From Clostridium bowmanii (GTDB lineage Bacteria > Bacillota > Clostridia > Clostridiales > Clostridiaceae): a stretch of 50,916 nt of DNA. A model generated the notes under the pieces. It was not told the origin of the DNA and did not search any database. It was given only the letters and a program-made list of their open reading frames with translations. The stretch is taken from the NCBI RefSeq assembly GCF_018861315.1, contig NZ_JAHLDL010000035.1:1-50916 (forward strand), read 5' to 3'. Made by a program: the position numbers and the translations under genes. Below, piece by piece: positions 26,630 through 35,556 of this stretch; the stretch's first letter is position 1, and every line of letters starts with the position of its first letter.

Positions 26630-28312
26630 ATGAATATTCAATTTCTTATGTTAATACAACTTTTTTTTACAGTATTATTTGGAATATATGTTTTTAATGC
26701 GTTAAAAACTCACCAAAGTGGTAAGGTGGCAGTTAGTAAGGATAACAAAAAAGAAATGGAAAAATTAAGACAAATGAAAAGCATAAGCCTCACGGAGCCA
26801 CTTACAGAGAAAAGTAGACCAACAAAATTTGAAGATGTTATAGGCCAGGAAAAAGGGATTAAGGCACTACAAGCAGCAATATGTGGGCCCAATCCTCAGC
26901 ATGTCATAATTTATGGACCACCTGGTATAGGAAAAACAGCTGCGGCTAGATTAGTGCTAGAAGATGCTAAAAAAAGAGAACGTTCTCCCTTTAATGAGTG
27001 CTCAAAATTTATAGAAATAGATGCGACTACCGTTAGATTTGATGAACGTGGCATTGCAGATCCGCTTATTGGTTCTGTTCACGATCCTATTTACCAAGGC
27101 GCCGGGCCTCTAGGGGCATCAGGGGTGCCTCAACCTAAACCTGGAGCGGTTACAAAGGCACATGGTGGAATTCTATTTATTGATGAAATTGGAGAATTAC
27201 ATCCTATAGAAATGAATAAACTCCTTAAAGTTTTAGAGGATAGAAAGGTATTTTTAGATAGTGCCTATTATAATGGTGAAGATCCTAATACACCACTTTA
27301 TATAAAAGAGGTATTTGACGAAGGCCTTCCAGCTGATTTTAGGCTTATAGGAGCAACTACCCGTAATCCGGATGAAATAATCCCGGCAATAAGGTCAAGG
27401 TGTGTAGAAATCTTTTTTAGGCAATTGCTTCCAGAAGAGCTGGAAATAATTGCAGCCAAAGCAATAGAGAAAATGGGACTTAAAATTAGTGATAAGGCAA
27501 TAAAGCTTGTAGGTAAATACTCTAGTAATGGACGGGACACTGTTAACTTAATTCAGTTAGCTTGTGGCATTGCCATCAATGATGAGAGAGATGAAGTGAG
27601 TATTGAAGATATTGAATGGGTCATAGAAAATGGTCAGTATTACCCAAGGTCAGAAACTAGGATATCCGATAAACCGCAAATTGGTTATGTAAATGGCCTA
27701 GCAGTTTACGGAGCTAATATGGGAGCGGTACTTGAAATTGAAGCTTCTGCAAAAAGAGTGAAACTAAGAAAAGGTGTACTTAAAATCACGGGAATTATTG
27801 AAGAAGAGGAAATAAGTAGTACAAATAAAAAACTTAAAAGAAAAAGTACTGCAAGATCTTCCGTTGAAAATGTGGTTACGGTCCTTGAAAAGTATTTTAA
27901 TATAGATTGTGATGATTACGATATTCATGTGAATTTTCCAGGAGGATCACCTGTAGATGGACCATCCGCAGGTATAAGCATAACAACTGCAATGTATAGT
28001 GCAATAAAAGGCATACCAGTAGATAATATGGTTGCTATGACTGGGGAGATATCAATTCATGGTAATGTAAAGGCCATAGGAGGAGTAAATGCTAAAATTG
28101 CTGCTGCTAAAAAAGCAGGAGCCACAAGGGTTATTATTCCGAGGGATAATTGGCAGGATAGCTTTAAAAATATTGAAAACATTATGATTATACCAGTTAG
28201 TAATATTACTGAAGTAATAAGTCAAGCCTTACTTCAGGAGAGCCCTAAAGATATTTCAATCACATTTGAGCCAGATGTGGATGTTATAGCAGCAGAAGCG
28301 TTAAAGCTTTAA
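26630..28312 (+). CDS. lonB: Membrane-anchored Lon-like protease LonB
   Basis: 560 aa. N-terminal membrane segment (about 5-24), AAA+ domain with Walker A GPPGIGKT (about 100) and Walker B ILFIDEIGEL, then a Lon protease domain with catalytic Ser446 (DGPSAG) and Lys489 (NAKIAAAKKAG). Unlike LonA it lacks the N-terminal substrate domain. In Bacillus the homologue acts in sporulation. An in-frame stop at 26615 rules out a longer start. It lies between clpX and lon as in Bacillus and many clostridia. Confidence 0.94.
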   Translation: MNIQFLMLIQLFFTVLFGIYVFNALKTHQSGKVAVSKDNKKEMEKLRQMKSISLTEPLTEKSRPTKFEDVIGQEKGIKALQAAICGPNPQHVIIYGPPGIGKTAAARLVLEDAKKRERSPFNECSKFIEIDATTVRFDERGIADPLIGSVHDPIYQGAGPLGASGVPQPKPGAVTKAHGGILFIDEIGELHPIEMNKLLKVLEDRKVFLDSAYYNGEDPNTPLYIKEVFDEGLPADFRLIGATTRNPDEIIPAIRSRCVEIFFRQLLPEELEIIAAKAIEKMGLKISDKAIKLVGKYSSNGRDTVNLIQLACGIAINDERDEVSIEDIEWVIENGQYYPRSETRISDKPQIGYVNGLAVYGANMGAVLEIEASAKRVKLRKGVLKITGIIEEEEISSTNKKLKRKSTARSSVENVVTVLEKYFNIDCDDYDIHVNFPGGSPVDGPSAGISITTAMYSAIKGIPVDNMVAMTGEISIHGNVKAIGGVNAKIAAAKKAGATRVIIPRDNWQDSFKNIENIMIIPVSNITEVISQALLQESPKDISITFEPDVDVIAAEALKL

Positions 28313-28435
28313 CGATATTTCAAATGGGGAATCTCCAATTTATCGTGTTCGATGCAAGTTACAGCTACCCAACGGATAATTTAACCACATTTATGTAATA
28401 TAGTTGATGAGGTAAGATTGGCTATCTTCCTTTAA

Positions 28436-28487
28436 ACAAATAACAAGTCGATACGATAATATATTTGACTTGTTATTTGTTTTTTTG
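28436..28487 (+). terminator. Terminator after lonB
   Basis: 14-bp perfect stem (28436-28449 with 28467-28480) followed by TTTTTTT. The preceding stretch 28313-28435 holds a smaller hairpin GGTAAGAT/ATCTTCC (about 28411-28430) and no gene. From 28488 to 28708 is AT-rich DNA that must hold the lon promoter, which I could not pinpoint. Confidence 0.88.
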
Positions 28488-28708
28488 TGCTTTATTATCT
28501 TATTTAAAATTTTGTAGTATTGAAAAATAAGCGCATTATAGGTATACTATAGTAGTCGAGTTATAAAATATACTTGCTATTAAATATAGCTACTATAAAA
28601 ATGTAGTAAATTAATATTTAGAATGACCATAGATACTTATATAAAATGTAAAATTCTAATGTTACATTAATAAAAGATTATTAATTTAATCTAGAAAAGA
28701 GGGAGAAA

Positions 28709-31066
28709 ATGGATAAAAATACAAAGCTTCTTCCGCTAATTCCGCTAAGAGGTATGAATATATTTCCATATATGGTGTTGCATTTTGATGTTGGTAGAGA
28801 AAAATCTATACTGGCACTTGAAGATGCTATGCTAAATAATCAGGAAATTTTTCTGGTTTCACAAAAACAATCAAAAATAGAACAACCAGAAGATAAGGAT
28901 ATATATAGCATTGGTACTGTTTGTAATATAAAACAAATATTAAAGTTACCAGGGGATACAATTAGGGTACTAGTTGAAGGATTAAAAAGAGGGAAGATAT
29001 CGGAGTACAAAGATAGGGAACCGTTTGTGCGTGCAGAAATAGAAATTATTGAGGACGATGAATGCGCAGATGATAAGAAATGTAAGGCTTTAGTTAGAAT
29101 TATAGATAAGGCTTTTGAAGAGTACATAAATCTTTCAGTTAACAATTTTCCAGATGCTCTCTTCAGCTTAGAAGAGACAAAAGAGCCAGGAAGATATTGT
29201 GACATTGTAAGTTCATATTTAATATTAAAGCCAGAAACAAAGCAAGAATTGCTTGAAGCACTAGAGGTTAACAAAAGATTAGAAAAACTATTGTTTATAT
29301 TGAAAAATGAAGTTGAAGTATTAAAGATAGAAAAGAAAATTGGAGTTAAGGTTAAAGGTAGAATTGATAAGATCCAAAAGGAATATTATCTGAGAGAACA
29401 AATAAAAGCTATTCAAGAAGAATTGGGAGAAGATGACGAAAATAAGAGAGAAATAGATGAATATGAAAGTAAAATAAACAAGGCAAAACTTCCTAAAGCA
29501 GCAAAAGAAAAGGCAATTTATGAACTTAACAGATTAAAAAGTTCAGGGAATTTTTCTGCTGAAAGTGGAGTAATAAAAGGATATCTAGATTGGGTTTTAG
29601 CATTGCCTTGGAATAAAACAACTAAAGACAACATTGATATTAAGAAGGCTAGGGAAGTATTTGACGCAGAACATTATGGCCTAGAGGATGTTAAGGAAAG
29701 AATAATAGAATACTTAGCAGTTAAAAAAATCAGCAAGACTCTCAAGGGACCTATACTTTGTTTGGTAGGACCACCAGGAGTTGGAAAAACCTCTATAGCA
29801 AAGTCCGTTGCCAATGCATTAAATAGAAATTTTGTTAGAATGTCACTGGGTGGAGTTAAAGATGAAGCTGAAATTAGAGGGCATAGAAAAACATACGTGG
29901 GCGCGATTCCAGGTAGAATAATATATGCCATGAAACAAGCTGGATCTAAAAATCCACTATTCTTATTAGATGAAATTGATAAGATGAGTGGTGATTTTAA
30001 GGGAGACCCTGCAGATGCACTACTAGAAGTTTTAGATAGTGAACAAAATGCAACTTTCAGAGATCATTACCTAGAACTCGACTTTGATTTATCAAAGGTT
30101 TTGTTTATAACTACGGCAAATAAGTTAGATACTATTCCAAGACCATTATTAGATAGAATGGAGATTATTGAAGTATCAGGGTATACTTCAGAAGAAAAAT
30201 TCCATATTGCTAAAAATCATCTTATTCCAAAGATGTTAAAAGAACATAACATGGAAGGGGATAAAATAATTTTTTCTGAACCTGCAATAAATTGTGTTAT
30301 CGAAAATTATACTAGAGAGTCTGGGGTTAGAAGTCTTGAAAGACAGATTGCTGCAGTTATTAGAAAAGCAATAACAGAAATGGTAGAGAAAAACAAAGAA
30401 ACTGTTAATGTTAGTGTAGCACATGTTAAACGGTATTTAGGAGCAGTAATATATACTTATGACAAAACTGAAGAAGAAGATAGAGTTGGTGTTGTAACTG
30501 GGCTAGCATGGACAGAAGTTGGTGGGGTTACCTTACCAGTAGAGGTAAGTGCTATGGAGGGGACTGGCAAACTTGAACTTACAGGGCAACTCGGAGATGT
30601 TATGAAAGAATCTGCTAAAGCTGGATATAGTTATGTTAGGGCTAATGCTGTAAAATATAATATTGATAAAGATTTTTATAAAAATAAAGATATTCATATT
30701 CATGTACCAGAAGGATCGGTGCCTAAAGATGGCCCATCTGCTGGGGTAACTATGATAACTGCAATGGTATCTGCCTTGACTAACAAAAAAGTAAAACATA
30801 ATGTAGCTATGACAGGGGAAATTACACTTACAGGAAGAGTATTACCTATCGGGGGGCTCAAGGAAAAATCACTTGCTGCCTATAGAGCGGGCATTGATAC
30901 AATTATAATTCCGAGAGATAATGAAAAAGATATACAAAAGATACCAAAGAGTATTGTGAATAAACTAAAATTTATAATTGCAAATAAAGTAGAAGACGTA
31001 CTTTACAATGCATTACTAGAAAATAAATTAGATGGAGAGATAAATAATGGAGATAAAACAATCTGA
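28709..31066 (+). CDS. lon: ATP-dependent protease Lon (LonA)
   Basis: 785 aa, full length. N-terminal substrate-binding domain ([16 protein letters not shown] at the start, about 1-200), coiled linker, AAA+ domain with Walker A GPPGVGKT (about 355) and [10 protein letters not shown], protease domain with Ser677 (KDGPSAG) and Lys720 (GGLKEKSL). Cytosolic quality-control protease. Its last 20 nt overlap ysxC, so the two are translationally coupled. Confidence 0.98.
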   Translation: MDKNTKLLPLIPLRGMNIFPYMVLHFDVGREKSILALEDAMLNNQEIFLVSQKQSKIEQPEDKDIYSIGTVCNIKQILKLPGDTIRVLVEGLKRGKISEYKDREPFVRAEIEIIEDDECADDKKCKALVRIIDKAFEEYINLSVNNFPDALFSLEETKEPGRYCDIVSSYLILKPETKQELLEALEVNKRLEKLLFILKNEVEVLKIEKKIGVKVKGRIDKIQKEYYLREQIKAIQEELGEDDENKREIDEYESKINKAKLPKAAKEKAIYELNRLKSSGNFSAESGVIKGYLDWVLALPWNKTTKDNIDIKKAREVFDAEHYGLEDVKERIIEYLAVKKISKTLKGPILCLVGPPGVGKTSIAKSVANALNRNFVRMSLGGVKDEAEIRGHRKTYVGAIPGRIIYAMKQAGSKNPLFLLDEIDKMSGDFKGDPADALLEVLDSEQNATFRDHYLELDFDLSKVLFITTANKLDTIPRPLLDRMEIIEVSGYTSEEKFHIAKNHLIPKMLKEHNMEGDKIIFSEPAINCVIENYTRESGVRSLERQIAAVIRKAITEMVEKNKETVNVSVAHVKRYLGAVIYTYDKTEEEDRVGVVTGLAWTEVGGVTLPVEVSAMEGTGKLELTGQLGDVMKESAKAGYSYVRANAVKYNIDKDFYKNKDIHIHVPEGSVPKDGPSAGVTMITAMVSALTNKKVKHNVAMTGEITLTGRVLPIGGLKEKSLAAYRAGIDTIIIPRDNEKDIQKIPKSIVNKLKFIIANKVEDVLYNALLENKLDGEINNGDKTI

Positions 31067-31649
31067 GTTCATAATTTCAGCAGTAAAACCTACACAGTAT
31101 CCCACAGATAATAGAGTAGAGTATGCTTTTGTTGGCAGGTCCAATGTAGGTAAATCCTCTTTAATAAATACTTTAACAAACAGACGTAAATTAGTTAAAG
31201 TTAGTGGAACTCCAGGTAAAACAAGACTTATAAACTTTTTTTTAATAAACGATAGCTTTTATTTCGTAGATTTGCCTGGCTATGGATATGCCAAAGTATC
31301 AAAAACTGAACAAGCTAAATGGGGAAAAATGATGGAGGATTATTTAATCCGCAGACCTCAGCTTCAAAAGGTAGCATTACTCGTGGATTGTAGACGTAAA
31401 CCCACTAAAGATGATCTTCTAATGTACGGATGGATTAAGCACTTTGGTTACGAAGTTGTGATAGTTGCAACTAAAAAAGATAAGTTAAATAGAGCAGAAT
31501 TAACAAAAAATAATAAGTTAATAAGAGAAACTCTTAATTTAGAGGATAGTGAAGAAATTATCAATATTTCGTCACTAAAAAAAACAGGTGTAAAAGAATT
31601 GCTAGGGAATATGTTTATAGACTCTGAAATTGAAGAAGAAAAATTATAA
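31047..31649 (+). CDS. ysxC: Ribosome biogenesis GTPase YsxC/EngB
   Basis: 200 aa. GTPase motifs: G1 GRSNVGKSS (about 30), G2 around SGTPGKT, G3 DLPGYGYA (about 73), G4 TKKDKL (about 141), G5 ISSLKK. An essential factor for 50S assembly in Bacillus. The pairing lon-ysxC is conserved in Firmicutes. The start lies within the end of lon. Confidence 0.96.
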   Translation: MEIKQSEFIISAVKPTQYPTDNRVEYAFVGRSNVGKSSLINTLTNRRKLVKVSGTPGKTRLINFFLINDSFYFVDLPGYGYAKVSKTEQAKWGKMMEDYLIRRPQLQKVALLVDCRRKPTKDDLLMYGWIKHFGYEVVIVATKKDKLNRAELTKNNKLIRETLNLEDSEEIINISSLKKTGVKELLGNMFIDSEIEEEKL

Positions 31650-31682
31650 AGCAAGAAAAGCAAGAAAAGCTATAAAATAATA

Positions 31683-31750
31683 AAATAGATCTATATTACC
31701 TTGTGCAAAAAAAATAATTAGTGCACAAAGTGGTATGGTCTATTTTTTTG
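31683..31750 (+). terminator. Terminator after ysxC
   Basis: Long interrupted stem: AAATAGA, TTACC and TTGTGCA pair with TGCACAA, GGTAT and TCTATTT, followed by TTTTTTTG. Confidence 0.8.
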
Positions 31751-31904
31751 TTTTTTTATTTAAAATTCTGTGTCAATTTATTTCTACGAGAATAGTATAT
31801 ATTAGAACACAAAAGAAAAAGATTTTTTAAAGAATGGTCTAACAGGGTTAGGTAACAATTAATAATTATTGTCTAACTTAGAAAAATAGGAGGAGGGAAG
31901 TAAA

Positions 31905-32285
31905 GTGGATATGAATGGATTACTAAGCGGATTATCTAATTCTCAATCTCAAGGTAATGGATGTGGTCATGAAAAAAAATGTTGTAACAATAATAACAAC
32001 AACAATGGCATCTTTGGCGGAAACTCAATAATTTTGATCATAATTCTTTTATGTTTCTGTGGAGGATTTGGTGGTCAAGGACAAAATTCTGGAACTGTTT
32101 GTGGATGCGACCCTAAACACTGTAAAGAACTATGTAGATGTGGATCAAGTAATGCCGGCGGATGCGGCGGATATGGTGGCTTTGGTGGCGGTGGCAGCTG
32201 GTGGATAATAATACTATTACTTTTATGTTTCAGCGGTGGAAATAACAGAGGATGCTCAAATAACTCAGAGTGCTGTGAAGATTAA
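31905..32285 (+). CDS. Small Gly/Cys-rich protein with twin hydrophobic motifs, likely spore or surface
   Basis: 126 aa. N-terminal Ser/Asn region with a run of seven Asn (about 29-35), then the hydrophobic motif SIILIIILLCFCGGFGG, a Cys-rich middle (CGCDPKHCKELCRCG), a Gly-rich stretch, and a second hydrophobic motif SWWIIILLLLCFSGG, ending in CCED. Fourteen or more Cys could cross-link. Such repeats of short hydrophobic blocks flanked by Gly resemble small spore-coat proteins, but no family is certain. Start GTG 31905 has GGAGGAGGG 7 nt upstream. Confidence 0.75.
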   Translation: MDMNGLLSGLSNSQSQGNGCGHEKKCCNNNNNNNGIFGGNSIILIIILLCFCGGFGGQGQNSGTVCGCDPKHCKELCRCGSSNAGGCGGYGGFGGGGSWWIIILLLLCFSGGNNRGCSNNSECCED

Positions 32286-32393
32286 CAGCAAAGAAAAACG
32301 TTTATAGGTGCACAATTAGATAAATTTAAATATTAAAAAGCGCCAGTTAATAGTTATATCACATTGAAACATGCCCAGAAAGGGGGGTTTTAT

Positions 32394-32630
32394 ATGTCAA
32401 AAAAAAGAGATTGTGGAAATTCATGCTGTGGTGTTCAACCCGTAAATGCATGTGGAGTTCAAAATTTATGTAGCAATCCAATTTGTGCGTTAATAATCTT
32501 AATTATACTTCAAAAGACATGTCTACTTGAAAATAACAACTCATTTTTATTAATACTTTTATACTTGGGTTTTTGTTTTTGTAAAGGTGGAAATGTAGCA
32601 AATACTTGTAACAAAGGCTGTGGTTGCTAA
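32394..32630 (+). CDS. Small Cys-rich protein with hydrophobic core
   Basis: 78 aa from ATG 32394, 6 nt after a G-rich ribosome binding site; an earlier in-frame TTG at 32364 lacks one. Cys clusters at both ends (CGNSCCGVQPVNACGVQNLC; KGCGC) surround two hydrophobic blocks (CALIILIILQ and [13 protein letters not shown]). The make-up is like the neighbour at 31905 (hydrophobic-Cys-Gly), so both may belong to one surface layer. Function unknown. Confidence 0.72.
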   Translation: MSKKRDCGNSCCGVQPVNACGVQNLCSNPICALIILIILQKTCLLENNNSFLLILLYLGFCFCKGGNVANTCNKGCGC

Positions 32631-32642
32631 TTATAAAAATCA

Positions 32643-32662
32643 GGGAGAGCTTATGCTCTCCC
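32643..32662 (+). terminator. Hairpin between two small surface-protein genes
   Basis: GGGAGAGC ttat GCTCTCCC is a perfect 8-bp stem followed by ATTTATAA. A weak terminator or processing site; it may uncouple the amounts of the two proteins. Confidence 0.6.
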
Positions 32663-32684
32663 ATTTATAAATGAGGTGATAAAT

Positions 32685-33584
32685 GTGTCAAAACATCATA
32701 AACACCATGGAAATAATATGAATAATGGAAACAACGATAACAATAACAGCAACGGAAATAATAACAATAAGGGCAACAATAATAACAGTAACAGTAGTAA
32801 TGGCAACGGTAACAATAATGTTAATAATAACCCATTAGCATCTTTGTTAAATGGAAATTCTGACAATCCTTTGATGGCATTATTATCTGGATTACTATCT
32901 GGAAATAATGGTGGTGGTAGCGGTATGCTTGAGGGCTTACTCTCTGGTTCAGGAGGCCAAAACAACAATATCTTAACAAGTTTGCTTGGTAATTTAGGAG
33001 GGCAAGACAATAACATGCTATCAGGTTTGCTTGGTAACTTAGGTGGTCAAGACAATAACATGCTATCGAATTTACTTAGTAATTTAGGTTTAAATTCAAG
33101 TAATACAAATTCAACGACAAATGCTAGTTCGAAATCTAATTCTAATTCAATGGTTGCAAAAACTAAGAAAAATAATTCAAATGAAAATAATGATTCATTA
33201 AGCTCTAATTCATCAAATTTTAATGAAAATGAACCATTATCAAATATATTTTCAGGCATGGGTGGCATAGATTTAAGCCAAATCTCAAATATGTTAGCTG
33301 GAATTGATTTAAATAATTTGGATTTAAGTAGTTTAGATCTGGATAATCCAGGCTTTAGTAATATGATAAATTCTCTATCCAATAATCATTCATTTGAAAA
33401 TAATGATTCCGTTGAGAGTAATGATGTGGAATTTAAACATACTGATCCCAAAGAAAGAACACATAGTATTATAAAGAACTTAGAGGATGAGGATGTTGGG
33501 CAACTAATATATATATTAGCTCATTTGGTAGATGATAGAAAACTTGAAATGCTCAATAAAATTGTAGACGAAAAATCCAATTAA
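32685..33584 (+). CDS. Asn-rich low-complexity protein with internal 15-residue repeats
   Basis: 299 aa from GTG 32685, which follows GAGGTG by 6 nt. His-rich start (SKHHKHHG), about 45 residues that are mostly Asn/Gly/Ser, then three to four repeats like LLGNLGGQDNNMLSG (about 85-140), Asn/Ser linkers, and a conserved-looking acidic helical end (HTDPKERTHSIIKNLEDED ... LVDDRKLEMLNKIV). No signal peptide or membrane segment. Looks like a structural or coat-type protein; the C-terminus may be the folded part. Family unknown. Confidence 0.75.
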   Translation: MSKHHKHHGNNMNNGNNDNNNSNGNNNNKGNNNNSNSSNGNGNNNVNNNPLASLLNGNSDNPLMALLSGLLSGNNGGGSGMLEGLLSGSGGQNNNILTSLLGNLGGQDNNMLSGLLGNLGGQDNNMLSNLLSNLGLNSSNTNSTTNASSKSNSNSMVAKTKKNNSNENNDSLSSNSSNFNENEPLSNIFSGMGGIDLSQISNMLAGIDLNNLDLSSLDLDNPGFSNMINSLSNNHSFENNDSVESNDVEFKHTDPKERTHSIIKNLEDEDVGQLIYILAHLVDDRKLEMLNKIVDEKSN

Positions 33585-33639
33585 GATGTTGGAGTTTTTA
33601 TTTAGATGTATGCAATGATAATATTTTTTATGTTAATCA

Positions 33640-33684
33640 TCTCAAAAAAATAACTAGCTTACTAACTAGTTATTTTTTTTGAGG
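33640..33684. terminator. Bidirectional terminator between convergent genes
   Basis: About 17-bp stem CTCAAAAAAATAACTAG with its complement, short loop, A-run and T-run in the arms. Ends both the Asn-rich protein gene and the bactofilin gene. Confidence 0.85.
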
Positions 33685-33689
33685 ATGAC

Positions 33690-34094
33690 TTATAAATTCT
33701 TAATGTCGCTATCAGCACTATCAGTATTTTCATAGCCTAGCATGGTACATTTGCCATCAAGGATGCCACCTTCAGAAATCATTAATTTTTTGGCTGAAAT
33801 GTCTCCTTTGATCTTGCCACAAGGTTCTATGGTTAAAGTGCTTTTACAAGAGATATTTCCATGAAGTATTCCGTTTATATATGCATTGTTGCATATCATA
33901 TTTCCTTTTATGTGCCCAGATTCTCCTAGTATTATATCCTCTTCGCAAAATAGGTCGCCATCAATAGAGCCATCTATTTTTAACAACCCATTTATATTCA
34001 TAGAGCCAATCACACAACATTGTTCACCTATTAAAGTTTCAATTCTATTCAATTCTTTTTCTTTATTATTATTATTATTATTATTATTAAACAT
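33690..34094 (-). CDS. Bactofilin-type polymer-forming protein
   Basis: 134 aa. Core of short beta repeats from about residue 25 to 115 (GSMNINGLLKIDGSIDGDL, GHIKGNMICNNAYINGILHGNI, CGKIKGDISAKKL), typical of the bactofilin (DUF583) right-handed beta helix that polymerises without nucleotide. N-terminal tail is MF followed by eight Asn, coded by a pure trinucleotide run that could vary in length by slippage without frameshift. Ribosome binding site GGAGGAG. It probably serves cell or spore shape; the position next to the coat-like genes hints at spores. Confidence 0.92.
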   Translation of the reverse strand: MFNNNNNNNNKEKELNRIETLIGEQCCVIGSMNINGLLKIDGSIDGDLFCEEDIILGESGHIKGNMICNNAYINGILHGNISCKSTLTIEPCGKIKGDISAKKLMISEGGILDGKCTMLGYENTDSADSDIKNL

Positions 34095-34312
34095 ACAAAA
34101 TCTCCTCCAATGTTAAATTATTTTATAATTACAAGTGATATTGTTTTATAAAAATATTTCATAAAAATAAAATAAAATATGTTTTATAGTGCATAAAATT
34201 ACGGGAAAAGGTTAATATAATAAATGTAATCGGAGTTAAAATCTCCATTAGCATAAAATTAATTATTAATTTTTTTATTGATTATTTTATGCGGAACCCC
34301 CCCATCCCCCTT

Positions 34313-34336
34313 GGGACCGATAATACGGTCCCTTTT
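34313..34336 (+). terminator. Orphan terminator on the plus strand
   Basis: GGGACCG ataata CGGTCCC TTTTG. It ends no visible plus-strand gene. Upstream (34251-34292) GCATAAAAT pairs with ATTTTATGC. A short RNA from the gap 34095-34429 is possible; otherwise the gap is AT-rich and empty. Confidence 0.7.
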
Positions 34337-34429
34337 GTATTTCATAAAATACATTAATATTGATTATAAAATAAATATATGATTAGTAGCTATATTCTAT
34401 TACAAATTCATTTGGAAGGCCTGGGAGTT

Positions 34430-35443
34430 TTAGTTAATATTTATAGAGCTAATCTTGAAGGTAGAAGTATTATTACCATTTGGGAAAAGCTTAAGAATTA
34501 AATTTATGGTATAGTTTTTTGTCTCTTTTGGAGAGCTAATATTAGTTCCTTTAAAATTTAAGGTCCATAGAATATCACTGGCATTACCGTTTTTGTCCCA
34601 AGCATAATCTTTAAAAACTGCATCTTGAAAGTTTAAATACAATTTCCTGTTTGATAAATCGCTTAATAGTGAAATATCATTACCATTTAAGTCATCGGCG
34701 AAAAGTTCTTTTGAGATGTTTAGTTCTGCTAGTGGAAAACTTGTCATGAGATTTATAAAACCTGTTATGGTGTTTTTACCCATATAATTATCAGTATAAT
34801 TATAGTCAAAGGATTTTAAACTATCTTTAATGAAAATATAACTTTTAAAATTGATTTTGCCATCCTTAATATTTCCAGATAAAACTTTAGGAGTTTTATT
34901 ATTTTTACTGTCTATAAAGCCCAAAATATTGTTTGTGCTGCAAAATATATCATTAAATTTTTCATGGTTCCAAAGAAATACATGTTGAACGGCACTATTC
35001 TTTGTGGATGATGTATCACTAACTGAGGCTGTATCCTCTGTAGAGGCTGTATCCTCTGTAGAGGCTGTATCCTCTGTAGAGGCTTGAGTAAATATTTCAG
35101 GTACATTGTTCCTAGATACGTCCATTAAGGTTAGTCTCATTGGCCACTGCACGTAATAATTTCCTACAGTGTTAATTTTTTTAGAAGGCTCTAAATAATA
35201 GCTTTTATCTTCTGAATTTATCTGAATATAATATTTATCACTATTTGTTTTTATGTAGAGAATATCCTTAGTTCCATCACCTGTTAGATCAGCCTGCATT
35301 ATTTTGTTTTCATTAACAATATTAAATGTACTTATGGAATCTTTCCTTGAAAATAACAAGGAAGTGAGCATTATTGTGCCTACAAAGATTGCTAAAGCAT
35401 AATAAATAAATTTTTTCTTAAGAAATATTACCTGTAATTTCAT
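34430..35443 (-). CDS. Membrane-anchored extracellular protein with FG-GAP-like N-terminus
   Basis: 337 aa from ATG 35443, 5-8 nt after GGGGGTGG. One membrane anchor near the start (FIYYALAIFVGTIMLTSLLF), then MQADLTGDGTKDILYIKT, the FG-GAP/VCBS-like calcium-loop pattern, and a second partner LTLMDVSRNNVPEIF. A Thr/Asp/Ser linker with three copies of ASTEDT is coded by an 18-bp tandem repeat. The C-terminal half is beta-rich. Exposed outside; role unknown. Confidence 0.82.
   Translation of the reverse strand: MKLQVIFLKKKFIYYALAIFVGTIMLTSLLFSRKDSISTFNIVNENKIMQADLTGDGTKDILYIKTNSDKYYIQINSEDKSYYLEPSKKINTVGNYYVQWPMRLTLMDVSRNNVPEIFTQASTEDTASTEDTASTEDTASVSDTSSTKNSAVQHVFLWNHEKFNDIFCSTNNILGFIDSKNNKTPKVLSGNIKDGKINFKSYIFIKDSLKSFDYNYTDNYMGKNTITGFINLMTSFPLAELNISKELFADDLNGNDISLLSDLSNRKLYLNFQDAVFKDYAWDKNGNASDILWTLNFKGTNISSPKETKNYTINLILKLFPNGNNTSTFKISSININ
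35025..35084. repeat. 18-bp tandem repeat inside the anchored protein gene
   Basis: Three exact copies of an 18-bp unit (35025-35042, 35043-35060, 35061-35078) plus 6 bp of a fourth. In frame, so copy number changes only alter linker length. Confidence 0.92.
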
Positions 35444-35556
35444 ATATTCCACCCCCTTTAAATTATATGTAGCAAATGTAATAATTATATATTTAATTAA
35501 TTTATATAAAATAAATTTTAAAAAAATCCATATTATTAATATTATGAGGTGAACTT

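Noticed and set aside
28313-28435. A structured RNA between lonB and lon
   Set aside because: Only a small hairpin is visible before the lonB terminator; no known RNA class matches and it is simplest to treat it as 3' untranslated sequence.
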